64,000 nucleotides of DNA from CAYUVH01 sp964448135 (GTDB lineage: Bacteria; Verrucomicrobiota; Verrucomicrobiia; Limisphaerales; UBA8199): contig CAYUVH010000007.1 of assembly GCA_964448135.1 (NCBI GenBank), positions 1-64,000 of the forward strand, written 5' to 3'. Within the stretch, counting starts at the first letter, position 1; each line of letters begins with the position of its first letter. Both the position numbers and the translations under genes were made by a program. Shown piece after piece: positions 19,148 through 29,852 of the stretch. The notes under the pieces were generated by a model. It saw only the letters and a program-made list of their open reading frames with translations. It did not search any database and was not told the origin of the DNA.

Positions 19148-20305
19148 TCACAATGCTCTTTCCAAAATCTCCGCCAACTCTTCGGGCATCAGCACAATCG
19201 GATTCGCTTTCATGCTGCTCGCGTGCGACGCCTTGTCGACCAGCTCCGCGATGTGCCCGGGCAGGACGCCATACTTCGAGAGGCGCGGCACGGAAAGATC
19301 CGCAATCAACTTCTGCACCCATTCAACACCATGCCCGGCTTTCGCATTTCGATCACCGGTGAGCCAGTGCGCGACTTCGTCATATCGTTCAAGCACGGGT
19401 GAGCCAGCCCCGCGCTTTTGGAGCGCACGGACGTTCGCGGCCATCACGTGCGGAAGCAACGCCGCGCACACCGCGCCGTGCGGCGCGGGAAACATCCCGC
19501 CGATCGGACCTGCAAAACCGTGCACTGCTCCGAGCCCCGCGTTCGCCAGCGCCAAGCCGCCGAACAGGCTTGTGATGGCCATGTCATTGCGCGCGTCGGG
19601 GTCGCGTCCGTCGGTATAAGCGCGTCTCAATGACCGTGCGGCACGTTGGATTCCTTCGCGACACAACGAATCAGTGATCGGATTTGGTCGAGCGCAGACG
19701 TAAGGTTCGATCACTTGCGTCAGCGCGTCTAAACCGGTGGAAGCGGTCATGGTGGGCGGCAGGCAATAGGTGAGTTCCGGATCAACGAGGGCGACGCGCG
19801 GCAGCATGACGGGGCTGCGCAAACTGACTTTCACGCGGTGCTCCGGCGAGGCGAGCACGGCGTTGCGCGTCACTTCGGAGCCCGTTCCGGCAGTGGTGGG
19901 AATGGCGATGTATGGAGCGGAAGGCTGGCCCAAAGATTTTCCGCGGCCGATGACTTCCAGATAATCCAGCGGTTCGCCGGGATTGGTGAGCATCGCCGCG
20001 ATGGCTTTGCCGGCATCCAGGGCACTGCCGCCGCCAAAGCCAATGACTACGTCGCACTTTTCAGAGCGGGCAAGAGCGGTACCGGTAATTACGGTGGCTA
20101 TGTCGGGTTCGCCTCCGACCGAAAACGTGACCGCTCCCAGATCAGCCGCGCGGATTAAATCAACCAAGCCCTGCGCCCGCTGCGAATCACGGCCGGTAAC
20201 GACAAACGCCCTTTTCCCAAAACTTTTGGCAATTGCTCCAACCTGGCGCAGCGAGCCTGCACCGAAAATAATTCGTCCCGCTGTGGCGAATTCAAATCCG
20301 CTCAT
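19148..20305 (-). CDS. iron-containing alcohol dehydrogenase
   Basis: 385 residues of the group III Fe-ADH family. The nucleotide-binding part has FGAGSLRQVG and VIGFGGGSALDAGKAIA (GGGS motif), then AIPTTAGTGSEVT. Metal ligands appear in the helical half, including GAVHGFAGPIGGMF and PHGAVCAALLPHV. It reduces aldehydes or oxidises alcohols with NAD(P)H; the substrate cannot be told. It stands apart from the array and is preceded by a 184-base gap without signals. Confidence 0.9.
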   Translation of the reverse strand: MSGFEFATAGRIIFGAGSLRQVGAIAKSFGKRAFVVTGRDSQRAQGLVDLIRAADLGAVTFSVGGEPDIATVITGTALARSEKCDVVIGFGGGSALDAGKAIAAMLTNPGEPLDYLEVIGRGKSLGQPSAPYIAIPTTAGTGSEVTRNAVLASPEHRVKVSLRSPVMLPRVALVDPELTYCLPPTMTASTGLDALTQVIEPYVCARPNPITDSLCREGIQRAARSLRRAYTDGRDPDARNDMAITSLFGGLALANAGLGAVHGFAGPIGGMFPAPHGAVCAALLPHVMAANVRALQKRGAGSPVLERYDEVAHWLTGDRNAKAGHGVEWVQKLIADLSVPRLSKYGVLPGHIAELVDKASHASSMKANPIVLMPEELAEILERAL

Positions 20306-20489
20306 GCCCTGGCGATTCCGTAAGCCCCATCATTACCAGCATATCCGACGGCGATGGGGCGCAACGCCTTCAGCGTTGGTGCGAATCTCGAAACACCGGA
20401 CCCAGCGCAGCTCGTTCCTCGCAACGCCGGGCTGAAGGACACATCCCCTTTGGGGATGAAACTTGCGCTTAACCGAAGACCTCTCCATT

Positions 20490-20795
20490 TCACCAAGCGG
20501 CATCCTCGGGGAAAATATTCGCGCATTTCACGCTGGAACGCGGCTCGGCCATCATGGGCGCGACGGTATCACGCCACAATTGATAGTGCGCGGTTTCCTT
20601 GTGGGCCGCCGGCGCTTCCGGTGTGCGATAGGCTTCGACGAGGACGAAGCGGCCGGGATCGTCCTGTTCCTGCACGACGTCAAACCGCGCGATGCCCGGT
20701 TCCTGCACGCTCGCGCGCGCGTTAGCGAGCGTGGCCTGTTTGAAGGGCTCGATATATTCGGGTTTTACGTGGACGTGGACATGAACAACGAGCAT
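20490..20795 (-). CDS. antibiotic biosynthesis monooxygenase (ABM/YgiN-like)
   Basis: 101 residues with the ABM dimeric ferredoxin-like fold: MLVVHVHVHVKPEYIEPFKQ, then EPGIARFDVVQEQDDPGRFVLVE and HKETAHYQLWRD. Family members oxidise quinones or work as small stress enzymes. It lies 23 bases downstream of the MsrB gene on the same strand, consistent with an oxidative-stress pair. Confidence 0.88.
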   Translation of the reverse strand: MLVVHVHVHVKPEYIEPFKQATLANARASVQEPGIARFDVVQEQDDPGRFVLVEAYRTPEAPAAHKETAHYQLWRDTVAPMMAEPRSSVKCANIFPEDAAW

Positions 20796-20818
20796 AGCTT
20801 TCCTCGTTCCAAACCAGG

Positions 20819-21451
20819 CTATTTATTATCCGCCGTTTTGGGGGCATCGCCGGGCTTGTAGAGGCCGGCCTTGATGAAGGGGCCGAGCAAGGCACCGTAA
20901 CCGGCCTGCTCCATTTGGTCCACGGGGATGAAGCGCAGGGAGGCTGAATTGATGCAGTAACGCATGTGGGTCGGCCCCGGACCGTCGTTGAAGACGTGGC
21001 CCAGATGCGAATCGGCAGTCTTGGAGCGCACTTCGATCCGCACCATGCCATGGGTTTTGTCCTGAAGTTCCACGATTTCCTTTTGGGTGATGGGTTTCGA
21101 GAAACTCGGCCACCCGCAATCGGAATTAAATTTGTCCAACGAACTGAACAGCGCTTCACCCGAAACAATGTCGACATAAATGCCGGGTTTGCTGGAGTCG
21201 AAGAATTCGTTCCGGAAAGGAGGCTCGGTGGCCGAATGCTGGGTAACCTCGTACTGCATGGGGGTGAGCTTTTGTTTCAGCTCGGCCGCGGATGGTTTTT
21301 TGAAGGTGCTCATGGTGTTGGTGGAGGCGCTGACGGGCACGGTTGGATTGGTTGCCGCGGGGCGGCTGCTTTCGCGGGCGCAGCCAGCGAGGCAAAGCAA
21401 AACCGGCACGAGCGCGCGGATGAATGTTTCCAGTCGCAATGACTGTCTCAT
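20819..21451 (-). CDS. msrB: peptide-methionine (R)-S-oxide reductase, lipoprotein form
   Basis: About 210 residues from the ATG at 21451. The N-terminus is a lipoprotein signal with lipobox LAGC. The MsrB core follows: PFRNEFFDSSKPGIYVDIVSGE, CGWPSF, HLGHVFNDGP and the catalytic cysteine in MRYCINSASLRF. The two CXXC zinc motifs of many MsrBs are missing, as in the zinc-free subgroup. It repairs oxidised methionine in envelope proteins. Confidence 0.92.
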   Translation of the reverse strand: MRQSLRLETFIRALVPVLLCLAGCARESSRPAATNPTVPVSASTNTMSTFKKPSAAELKQKLTPMQYEVTQHSATEPPFRNEFFDSSKPGIYVDIVSGEALFSSLDKFNSDCGWPSFSKPITQKEIVELQDKTHGMVRIEVRSKTADSHLGHVFNDGPGPTHMRYCINSASLRFIPVDQMEQAGYGALLGPFIKAGLYKPGDAPKTADNK

Positions 21452-21485
21452 ACGGGAAAATATCACATCCATAAGCGGCGCGTGG

Positions 21486-22820
21486 TTATTTCGCGGAGGC
21501 GGTCTTGCCTGGCTTCACGGGATAGATCCGCCAGAGACTGTTGGAGCCGTCGTCGGAGACGACCAACGCGCCGGTCTTGTCCACGGTCACGCCTACGGGA
21601 CGTCCCCAGACATCGCCATTCTCGGTGACGAAGCCGGTCATGAAGTCTTCATATTCGCCGGTGGCCTTCCCATCCTTGAATGGCAGCGAAATGACCTTGT
21701 AACCCGTGCGCTTCGCGCGATTCCACGAACCGTGTTCGGCGGCGAACGCGCGGCCCTGATAGCGGTCCGGGAAAGCTTTGCCTGTGTAAAACGTCATGCA
21801 GAGAGAGGCCGAATGCGGCTGGATCAGCACGTCCGGCACGATGACCTTGCTTGCCAGTTCCGGGTGTTTGCCCTTGTGCGCCGGGTCTTCATGGTTGCCG
21901 ATGTAGAACCACGGCCAGCCGTAAAATCCGCCATCCTTGATGCTGGTGATGTATTCCGGCGGCACATTGTCGCCCAGGCCATCGCGTTCATTCACCGAGC
22001 ACCACAGGACGCCCGTGTTCGGTTCGAAAGCCAGGCCGACGGCGTTGCGGATACCCGACCCGTAAATCCGGAAGCCCGTGCCGTCCGGGTTATATTCGAG
22101 CACGTTCGCGCGATGCTTTTCAGCCGCGTCGTCGTTGTTGTTCGACTTCGAACCCACCGAGACATACATCTTGGTGGCGTCGGGCGTGAAGACTACGTCG
22201 CGCGTCCAGTGTCCACCGCCTTCGAGTCGGCCGCCGCTCGAGATGTCGGGCACGATCATCTCTTCCGCGCTGCTCGCCTTGAGATCGCCGTTCACATAAG
22301 GATACCGGACGATCGAACCCGTGTTGGCGATGTAGACATACTTGGGATTGGGGCCGGGCGGATAAAAGGCGATGCCGAAGGGCTGATGCAATTTGTCGGC
22401 GTAAATCGAAGTCTCGGCGACTTTGCCGTCAGGGCCGAGCCGCAGGACCTTCACGCGATTTGCGCCGCTCTCGGCGAGGAACAGATCGCCGTTGGGCGCG
22501 GTTACGATCTTGCGTGGGTTCGAAAGTTTCTCCGCGATGCGGTCCACCTTGAAACCTTCCGGCACCTTCGGCCAGGCGTTTTCCGGGCGCGGTACCATTT
22601 TGGGGTGGTTGTTCGCCGAAGGCGTGTCCTTCGGCTCCGGCATATCCTTTACGGTAAGCAATCGCCGCACTCCGGGGGCGTCGGTGGTCCAATCGCCCAT
22701 GGCGTCCTGGCCGGTGCGCAAGGGCTGATCGGCTGCGTGGGCCGAAGCCGCCAGCGCGAGCGAGACAACTACGGGCAAAGAGAAAACAAACGCGGTCCGC
22801 AAAGAAATCGAATCATGCAT
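21486..22820 (-). CDS. secreted sorbosone/glucose dehydrogenase-type beta-propeller
   Basis: 444 residues from the ATG at 22820, where a signal peptide (SLPVVVSLALAASAHA) starts. The propeller has typical repeats: NPRKIVTAPNGDLFLAES, LHQPFGIAFYPPG, YVSVGSKSNNND, and GRPVGVTVDKTGALVVSDDG near the end. Such proteins are PQQ-dependent dehydrogenases or related propellers. No cofactor genes are nearby. It is independent of its neighbours. Confidence 0.85.
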   Translation of the reverse strand: MHDSISLRTAFVFSLPVVVSLALAASAHAADQPLRTGQDAMGDWTTDAPGVRRLLTVKDMPEPKDTPSANNHPKMVPRPENAWPKVPEGFKVDRIAEKLSNPRKIVTAPNGDLFLAESGANRVKVLRLGPDGKVAETSIYADKLHQPFGIAFYPPGPNPKYVYIANTGSIVRYPYVNGDLKASSAEEMIVPDISSGGRLEGGGHWTRDVVFTPDATKMYVSVGSKSNNNDDAAEKHRANVLEYNPDGTGFRIYGSGIRNAVGLAFEPNTGVLWCSVNERDGLGDNVPPEYITSIKDGGFYGWPWFYIGNHEDPAHKGKHPELASKVIVPDVLIQPHSASLCMTFYTGKAFPDRYQGRAFAAEHGSWNRAKRTGYKVISLPFKDGKATGEYEDFMTGFVTENGDVWGRPVGVTVDKTGALVVSDDGSNSLWRIYPVKPGKTASAK

Positions 22821-22920
22821 GGATGAAATAGTGCGCACGTTCCGCCAAATGTCAAAACCTATGCCCCGAGACAGGATTCGAGATTCGTGGGATGAGCTCG
22901 TGAGGAGTCTACAGCCGGGG

Positions 22921-23048
22921 GACACTTTTTCCGCCGGGCAGGATGCCCGGCTCTACGGCAGGCGGGACGCCTGCAGCCACAATTGTCGGGTCCGCTTGTT
23001 TTTTTTGGTTTGACTGGGTTTGACTGGGTTTGACTCCGGTTTGACCAG
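22921..23048. repeat. REP-like palindromes and GGGTTTGACT tandem repeat
   Basis: GCCGGGCAGGATGCCCGGC and GGCAGGCGGGACGCCTGC (22,934-22,980) are paired hairpins of a common REP type. Bases 23,009-23,046 hold three near-identical GGGTTTGACT copies and a fourth variant. The remaining gap up to 23,308 shows nothing I can name. Confidence 0.65.
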
Positions 23049-23308
23049 CGCAGTCTGGACTGAGTCGCGAGGGGCCAGAGTAAGGAGGAGAAAAATCGCC
23101 GGACGAAGCGCCCCCACGCGTGCGTGCGGGCGGGCGAAGTGAATCGGATTTTGAAGTAGCATGGTCCATAATCAGGCTTTTTCAGGGGATACTAGCAAAG
23201 GCACTTGGACAACGGCTGTCCAAGTGAAAATAATCGCCGCCGCGATTTGGATTGGCATTCGAATCGCAATGGTTTCTGATATGCCCCCGAATTCGGTTGT
23301 TGCTTTAC

Positions 23309-24508
23309 ATGCGTATCCATTCAGTTGAAACCGTTCGTCTGGGTTTGTGTATTCCGGTGCTGGCCGTGGTCCTTGCCGCCGGCTGTGCGCACACGGAGAA
23401 GGAGTCGTCGACCGCGGCGCGACAGGACGTCAACACGGCACAGGCGGCCCTCAAAACCCTGAAGGCGCGATATGCGCCGGCGGGACAGTTTGGCGTGTTC
23501 AGTGTGGGTTTGGACACGGCCGAACGCAGCCTGACGCTTACCGGCATGGTGGATCAGGCGGAAGCGCGCGTGGCGGCGGTGAAAGCGGTCGAGCAGGCGG
23601 GCGTCCGCGCGAAAGACCACATCGAAGTCGTTCCCGCTGACGATCTCGGCGACCGCACCTGGGGCATTGCGTGCCTGAGCGTGGCGAGCGGGCGCGAGCA
23701 ACCGGAACACAAGGCGGAGATGGGAACGCAGGTTTTAATGGGAGATAGCTTCCGGGTCCTGCGCGGGACCTCGAACAAGATCTGGTTCCAAGTGCAGACG
23801 CGCTACGGCTACATCGCCTGGCTTGAAAAAGGCACTTTCACCCGCTGCACGAAGGAACAGGTCGATGCCTGGGACAAATCTCCGCTGTTGATCGTCACCA
23901 CGTTTGAAGACGTGATTTACAAGGAACCGAATCCCGCCTCGCCGCCGGTTTCGGACGTGGTCATCGCCGATCTCGTGGCCAAAGTCGGGGAAAATGGTGA
24001 ATGGGACGAAGTGCGACTGCCGGACGGAAGGCAGGGTTTTTTGCGTCGCAAATCAACCGAGGATTACGCGTCCTGGCAAAAGAGCCGGCAGGCAACGGCG
24101 GAGAATATTGAGGTGACGGCGCGACGGTTTCTGGGGCGTCCCTATCTTTGGGGAGCAAATTCGCCCAAGGGGCTGGATTGTTCCGGATTTGCGAAGCTGG
24201 TTTTTCATCTCAATGGAGTGGAATTGCGGCGCAACGCCAACCAGCAAGTCGGGAACGGCGTGGAAGTGCCGCTCGATGAAAATCTCAGCCAACTAAAACC
24301 GGGTGACTTGATTTTCTTTGGTCGGCGCGGGCGCAACGGCGAACCGCCGAGGGTTTCGCACGTCGGGATTTATCTGGGGAACAAGTTGTTTATCCATTCT
24401 TCGGAGCTGGTGCAGATCAACAGCCTTGATCCGAATTCGCCGATCAAGGATGAGCATCGGATCAGGACGTTGGTGGCGGCGAGAAGGGTTTTGCCGGCGG
24501 GTAATTAA
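23309..24508 (+). CDS. NlpC/P60 cell-wall endopeptidase lipoprotein with BON and SH3-like domains
   Basis: 399 residues from the ATG at 23309, chosen for the lipoprotein signal ending LAAGC. Residues about 40-120 resemble a BON domain (SLTLTGMVDQAEARVAAVKA). SH3b-like segments follow (about 125-255). The NlpC/P60 peptidase has LDCSGFAKLVF (Cys), PRVSHVGIYLG (His) and LFIHSS (third residue). It cuts peptide stems of peptidoglycan in the periplasm. Confidence 0.9.
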   Translation: MRIHSVETVRLGLCIPVLAVVLAAGCAHTEKESSTAARQDVNTAQAALKTLKARYAPAGQFGVFSVGLDTAERSLTLTGMVDQAEARVAAVKAVEQAGVRAKDHIEVVPADDLGDRTWGIACLSVASGREQPEHKAEMGTQVLMGDSFRVLRGTSNKIWFQVQTRYGYIAWLEKGTFTRCTKEQVDAWDKSPLLIVTTFEDVIYKEPNPASPPVSDVVIADLVAKVGENGEWDEVRLPDGRQGFLRRKSTEDYASWQKSRQATAENIEVTARRFLGRPYLWGANSPKGLDCSGFAKLVFHLNGVELRRNANQQVGNGVEVPLDENLSQLKPGDLIFFGRRGRNGEPPRVSHVGIYLGNKLFIHSSELVQINSLDPNSPIKDEHRIRTLVAARRVLPAGN

Positions 24509-24579
24509 GGGTTGAGTGAAATGTCGGAGGCAAACGTCCGGGAGCGCGGTTGTATGTCGGACGATTCCTGTCGTCCCTG

Positions 24580-24665
24580 CGGGACTTGAAGACCGTTGCC
24601 GATGGATACCCAGCGATGAATCGCTGGGCTATTTTCTTTCGTCCTTTCGGACTTCAAATGTGCCT
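24580..24665. repeat. dispersed palindromic repeat (TACCCAGCGATGAATCGCTGGG type)
   Basis: GTCCCTGCGGGAC, CCCAGCGATGAATCGCTGGG and GTCCTTTCGGAC form three small hairpins in a row. I recall this motif as a dispersed repeat in Planctomycetes/Verrucomicrobia-type genomes. Its right end overlaps the 3' end of the hypothetical gene that follows on the minus strand. Confidence 0.65.
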
Positions 24666-25159
24666 GGCGATGGGCTCAGAGCCGTGCCTTCGGGTCCGGT
24701 CCTGTTAATCTGCGAATGGGACAACTGCAAACAGGAAGTGAATTCGACCTGCAGCACTGGGAGCCATCGCATGTCAACTTGAGGCAGAAGTTGTGACGCC
24801 AGCAGAGGATTTTCCGGCCGCGCAATCAGGTCATAACAATGAAGTCGGGTGGTCCTGTGGATATCGTGGCAATCAAACGCAAATAATCCCTTTCGCGCCA
24901 AATCGCACCATTCCAAATAATGGCCAGACCCGGCGAAAACTTTCTCGAAGGTATGCGCACTGGGCAGTCCGTTGACGGCTGCCTCCAAGGCACAGAAATT
25001 TTCTCGATTTGCCCAAATCGCTGCCGGCACCGGCCCCAATCCTGCGGTGGTGAAAACGGCAAGATGCCCCCTGCTGTCTAATGCAAACCAGTCGAACTCC
25101 ACACCCGTGTCCGACGCGTAGCGTGACAGAGCCAGCCATTCCTCGTCGGAGTAGGACAT
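24629..25159 (-). CDS. hypothetical protein, C-terminus running into a repeat
   Basis: 176 residues. The body (MSYSDEEWLALSRYASDTG, WFALDSRGHLAVFTTAG, FEKVFAGSGHYLEWC) is a compact soluble protein, perhaps of the immunity-protein type found alone in such genomes, but I cannot name a family. The last 20-30 residues are encoded by the dispersed repeat, so the natural C-terminus may have been replaced. Confidence 0.6.
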   Translation of the reverse strand: MSYSDEEWLALSRYASDTGVEFDWFALDSRGHLAVFTTAGLGPVPAAIWANRENFCALEAAVNGLPSAHTFEKVFAGSGHYLEWCDLARKGLFAFDCHDIHRTTRLHCYDLIARPENPLLASQLLPQVDMRWLPVLQVEFTSCLQLSHSQINRTGPEGTALSPSPGTFEVRKDERK

Positions 25160-25225
25160 AAATTGCGCAACTCCCCTACCGGGCGGGCACCGTAGTATCC
25201 ACGGAGCGAAAGCCTGCGAGTCCGC

Positions 25226-26086
25226 CTATGGCGTACCCGCCAGCACGCCGCGGATGTAGCCGTAGGATTCGTTGATTCCCGGCACGGGGGCGTTCTCGTT
25301 GACTTCGTATTCGAGGGAGACGCTGCCCTGGTACTTGATCTCCATCAGCGCACGGAGGACGGCGACGATATCGATCACACCCAAGCCGACGGGGACGCCA
25401 TGGCCGGAGGCTTCCGGCTTGTTCACGTCCTTCATATGGAAGTCGTAGAGGCGCGAGGCGCACTGCTTGATGATGGGGACCGGATCTTCGCCGTTGCGCA
25501 CGACATGGCCGACGTCAATGCACAGGCCCATGCGCTGGTCGCGGTCCTTGACGGCCTTCCAGGCATCGAGGGCGGAAGGAAAGTTTTTGTCGCCGGGGCC
25601 GTGATTGTGGATGGCGATGCGGATGTCGAATTCCTTGACCATCTTCTCGACGGTATCCATCGCCGCCGGATCCATGCTGCAAACAATCACCGGCATGCCG
25701 GTGTCCCGCGCATACTCAAAGGCTTTGCGAACCTCCGCTTCGTCGTTCTTGAAATAAATCACGCCGCCTCCGGTGAGGATCAGGCCGGCGTCCTCGATTT
25801 TCTTGCGGGCGGCCTTGCGTTCCTCGGGCGTGCTCTTGAGCGGGAGATGGATGTCCTTGATCGAAATGTATTTTACGCCGGCGTCCTTGGTCATCTGGAT
25901 CGCCTGATCCAAAGTGAATTTGCGGAGCGTGTAGGTGGTCATGCCCAGCTTGAGGCCGTGGAGGTTGTCCGATTCCGGCTTGGTTACCGCGGCGGAGGCC
26001 TGGCGGGGGGCGGCGGCGAAGGCGGCGGAGGTGAGGATGGCACCCTGAAGAAAGCGGCGGCGGGGAATGGAACGGTCGTTCATCAT
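25226..26086 (-). CDS. Tat-exported sugar phosphate isomerase/epimerase (xylose-isomerase-like barrel)
   Basis: About 286 residues from the ATG at 26086 (the next codon is also ATG). The N-terminus has the twin-arginine motif RRRFLQGAI. The TIM barrel shows LGMTTYTLRKFTLDQAI, YISIKDIHLP, IAIHNHGPGD, CIDVGHVVRNGEDP, YDFHMKDV and VSLEYEVNE, placing metal ligands at Glu, Asp, His and Glu. Such proteins act on sugars or inositols outside the cytoplasm in this phylum. It is a single gene. Confidence 0.88.
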   Translation of the reverse strand: MMNDRSIPRRRFLQGAILTSAAFAAAPRQASAAVTKPESDNLHGLKLGMTTYTLRKFTLDQAIQMTKDAGVKYISIKDIHLPLKSTPEERKAARKKIEDAGLILTGGGVIYFKNDEAEVRKAFEYARDTGMPVIVCSMDPAAMDTVEKMVKEFDIRIAIHNHGPGDKNFPSALDAWKAVKDRDQRMGLCIDVGHVVRNGEDPVPIIKQCASRLYDFHMKDVNKPEASGHGVPVGLGVIDIVAVLRALMEIKYQGSVSLEYEVNENAPVPGINESYGYIRGVLAGTP

Positions 26087-26139
26087 GGGCAAACACGTTA
26101 CGCGGACGGAGGGGCAAGACAAATCCAAAAAAGGGGGGG

Positions 26140-26255
26140 GAACGGAGGATTAGGATTAAGATTACGAGTAGGATTAGGAAGCGACTGCCCGGAATGACGA
26201 AGCACGAATGACGAAGGACGAAAGAAGCCCGAAAGCCGAAGCCAGAATACTGGTT
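26140..26255. repeat. GATTA-type and ACGAATGACGAA-type word repeats
   Basis: AGGATTAGGATTAAGATTAC followed by AATGACGAAGCACGAATGAC. The GATTA run recurs at 52,047-52,080 and 54,379-54,412, the second word family at 5,551 and 15,440. No function is visible. Confidence 0.6.
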
Positions 26256-26329
26256 CGCGGCCGCTTTTTCTTTCAACGAATTGTGCCTATCCTTGTCTAA
26301 TAGGGGTCAAGCAAACGCACATCGGTTTA

Positions 26330-26947
26330 ATGCGAACCAAAATCATAGTCGCGGCAGTCATTGCAGTGATGGCCATGGTCATCACGGCAGCGTTGCTGCC
26401 TGATGCCAAACCGGCGCGGGATGACGGGGTTTCGCTTACGTTTATGCGGTACAGCGAGTTGCTCGATCCGCCGGTGGGTTACGCGGCTTTTCTGATGCTG
26501 ACCAATACCTCTTCGCACACCTACTGCCTGCAAATGACGGGCGGCACCAATACGCTTATTCGCGGTTTCTCGCAGGGGGTGCCGAGCCAGAGCCTCCTGG
26601 TAAACTGCGCTTTTCACGATGAAATCAACGGCGGCTGGCAGGATTGGCGGCAGACGCCCCCACCCTTCCAACGCTACGTGACGCTTGGCCCCACCTCGGG
26701 CATGGTGATACGGGTCCCGCTCTCGGCCGACGGATCGAAACGAAAAGTCGCCGCACTGTATCAGGGACCGATCGCGCCGCCGTCGGCCTTTTGGATGAGC
26801 CGCACGGGAGCAAAACTGCTGGCAGTGATGCCTCATTGGCTGCGCCAGCGCGTCATCCCGGCGCCGGACCGGCATGAGGCGTGGTGCGAGGTCGAACTGT
26901 CATATCCGGCGGAGAATGTCATTTTCAGGCGGTCGGCTTCGAGCTAG
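26330..26947 (+). CDS. hypothetical membrane-anchored protein
   Basis: 205 residues with one N-terminal membrane segment (IIVAAVIAVMAMVITAALL) and an otherwise beta-rich extracytoplasmic body (YAAFLMLTNTSSHTYCLQM, RYVTLGPTSGMVIRVPL). It resembles the many anchored proteins of unknown role in Verrucomicrobia. No partner gene is adjacent; the next gene starts 212 bases later. Confidence 0.65.
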   Translation: MRTKIIVAAVIAVMAMVITAALLPDAKPARDDGVSLTFMRYSELLDPPVGYAAFLMLTNTSSHTYCLQMTGGTNTLIRGFSQGVPSQSLLVNCAFHDEINGGWQDWRQTPPPFQRYVTLGPTSGMVIRVPLSADGSKRKVAALYQGPIAPPSAFWMSRTGAKLLAVMPHWLRQRVIPAPDRHEAWCEVELSYPAENVIFRRSASS

Positions 26948-27159
26948 ACATTCCGTGGTCGTCGGCTGGATTGGGCTTGCCCAAACGCTGGAAGGCGAGA
27001 GTGTAACCGTTCCGCGCTTCGCGCGGGGTATTCGTAGCGCGAAGACCGCCACCGGAAATTGCTCTTGCCCGGGCAAATCTCAGCTTGCAGACTGCTTGGG
27101 TTGGGAAAATAATTAGCGTATCAACTCGGCTCAACCTCTACACATACACTCTTATTCAT

Positions 27160-28143
<984 letters not shown>

Positions 28144-28163
28144 GCCAGAGGTTCGGTTTTCGG

Positions 28164-28192
28164 GACCGGCGCTTCCACACGAAGCGCCGGTC
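28164..28192 (+). terminator. hairpin after cysK
   Basis: GACCGGCGCTTC and GAAGCGCCGGTC pair perfectly around CACAC, 21 bases after the stop. Only a weak T-rich stretch follows. Confidence 0.7.
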
Positions 28193-28574
28193 TGCTTATC
28201 AGCCGGTGAGTTTCGGTGCGGGACGCGCGGGCGGGCCGCCGTGGAATCCAGACCAAAAGCCGTTATTTTTTTGAAGATTCTTGTTGCACACGGTGTTAAT
28301 AAGGTTTAGATAAGCGGCGTATCGAAGGTCGGTTAGCCGGGCTGGCAACTCGTAAAGCAAAACGATTCCGGGCCGGTAGCTTCCCAAAATTCATATTTCA
28401 TTCAGGGTTTTCGGGGACAGTAGATTCTGGAAAATCTTCGAACGACACAACGCAACGCAGTTTGAACGGATGGCCGGATTTCCGGCCCAAGGGTTCAATA
28501 GGAACACGGTTCCGACCCGGAGCAACGCTCTCCAACAGGGCACGCCACTGGTCAGAGCATCACTTAACGCATCT

Positions 28575-29729
28575 ATGAGCACAGCAGCACGACACGACGA
28601 AAAGCACGCGCAGCACGCGCCCCGGCCGACGGAGCAAGGCACCGGCTACCTCGAGATTTCCGAGAAGGGCTTTGGTTTCCTCCGCACGGCGGAAAACCAT
28701 TTCCATCCGAAGCCGACGGACATTTTCGTCACGCCGGACACCATCAAGCGCCATTTTCTCCGCGAGGGCGCGCAGGTCTCCGGCCCCACGCAGCCGCCCC
28801 ATCGCGGCAACAGCCCGCAGCTCAAGGCGGTGGACCGGGTGAACAACATGGCTTTCGACGATTACACCAAGTGCGTGCGTTTCGAAAATCTCACGACGAT
28901 CGATCCGATCGAGAAGTTCAATCTGGAGACGAATCCGGATATCGTCGAAACGCGCGTGATTGACCTCGTCACGCCCGTCGGCAAGGGCACCCGCGGGCTG
29001 ATCGTCGCCCCGCCGCGCACGGGCAAGACCACCATTCTCAAACAGATCGCCAACTCCATCACCACCAATCATCCGGAAGTCCATGTGATGGTGCTGCTCA
29101 TTGATGAGCGCCCCGAGGAAGTCACCGATTTCCAACGGTCGGTGAAGGCCGAAGTGGTGGCCTCTTCGAATGACCAGGACCTCGAAACGCACGTGCGGCT
29201 TTCGCGCTTCATGATCGAGCGCTGCCGCCGCATGGTCGAGGCCGGCAAGGATGTGTTCGTGCTGCTCGACTCCATCACCCGCGTCGCGCGCGCCTACAAC
29301 AGCGTGCATGGCGGCAGCGGCCGCACGATGACCGGCGGCGTGGACGCCCGCGCGCTGGAAATTCCGCGCAAGATGTTTGCCTCCGCGCGCAAGATCGAGG
29401 AAGGCGGCTCGCTGACCATTCTGGCGACGGCGCTGGTGGATACCGGCTCCCGCATGGATGAACTCATTTTCCAGGAATTCAAAGGCACGGGTAACATGGA
29501 ATTGATCCTCGACCGCAAGCTTTCGGATCGGCGCCTGTTCCCGGCGATTGACATCCCGAAGAGCGGCACGCGCAAAGAGGAAAAACTTTTCCCGAAGGAA
29601 CAGATTGAAGCTGTCCGCAAGCTCCGCCGCACGATGGTGGACCTGAATCCGGTCGAGGCGATGGAGACCCTCGTCGCCGCGCTGAAGAAGCACAAGACGA
29701 ATCAGGAATTGCTGGCCAAGCTTGCGTAG
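28575..29729 (+). CDS. rho: transcription termination factor Rho
   Basis: 384 residues from the ATG at 28575; an upstream in-frame start would add 35 residues of low complexity. The OB-fold has EISEKGFGFLRTAEN. The ATPase has APPRTGKTTILKQIA (Walker A), VHVMVLLIDERPEEV (Walker B region), GGSGRTMTGGVD (Q/P loop) and TALVDTGSRMDE. Rho ends transcription of untranslated RNA. The 380-base leader before it holds no other gene and may carry the promoter and autoregulatory rut sites, which I cannot resolve. Confidence 0.96.
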   Translation: MSTAARHDEKHAQHAPRPTEQGTGYLEISEKGFGFLRTAENHFHPKPTDIFVTPDTIKRHFLREGAQVSGPTQPPHRGNSPQLKAVDRVNNMAFDDYTKCVRFENLTTIDPIEKFNLETNPDIVETRVIDLVTPVGKGTRGLIVAPPRTGKTTILKQIANSITTNHPEVHVMVLLIDERPEEVTDFQRSVKAEVVASSNDQDLETHVRLSRFMIERCRRMVEAGKDVFVLLDSITRVARAYNSVHGGSGRTMTGGVDARALEIPRKMFASARKIEEGGSLTILATALVDTGSRMDELIFQEFKGTGNMELILDRKLSDRRLFPAIDIPKSGTRKEEKLFPKEQIEAVRKLRRTMVDLNPVEAMETLVAALKKHKTNQELLAKLA

Positions 29730-29741
29730 TTCGCGTTTGAG

Positions 29742-29766
29742 AGCGGCCGGTCGGGAGTCGGCCGCT
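29742..29766 (+). terminator. hairpin after rho
   Basis: AGCGGCCG and CGGCCGCT pair around nine bases and are followed by TTCGTCT, 13 bases after the rho stop. Confidence 0.7.
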
Positions 29767-29852
29767 TTCGTCTGATCCGAACCGTTGGGCGGAAAAGTTC
29801 CCTCACCCCGGCGGCTACGAAATGTGGTGGATTCGGCAAATCAAATCGCGAG

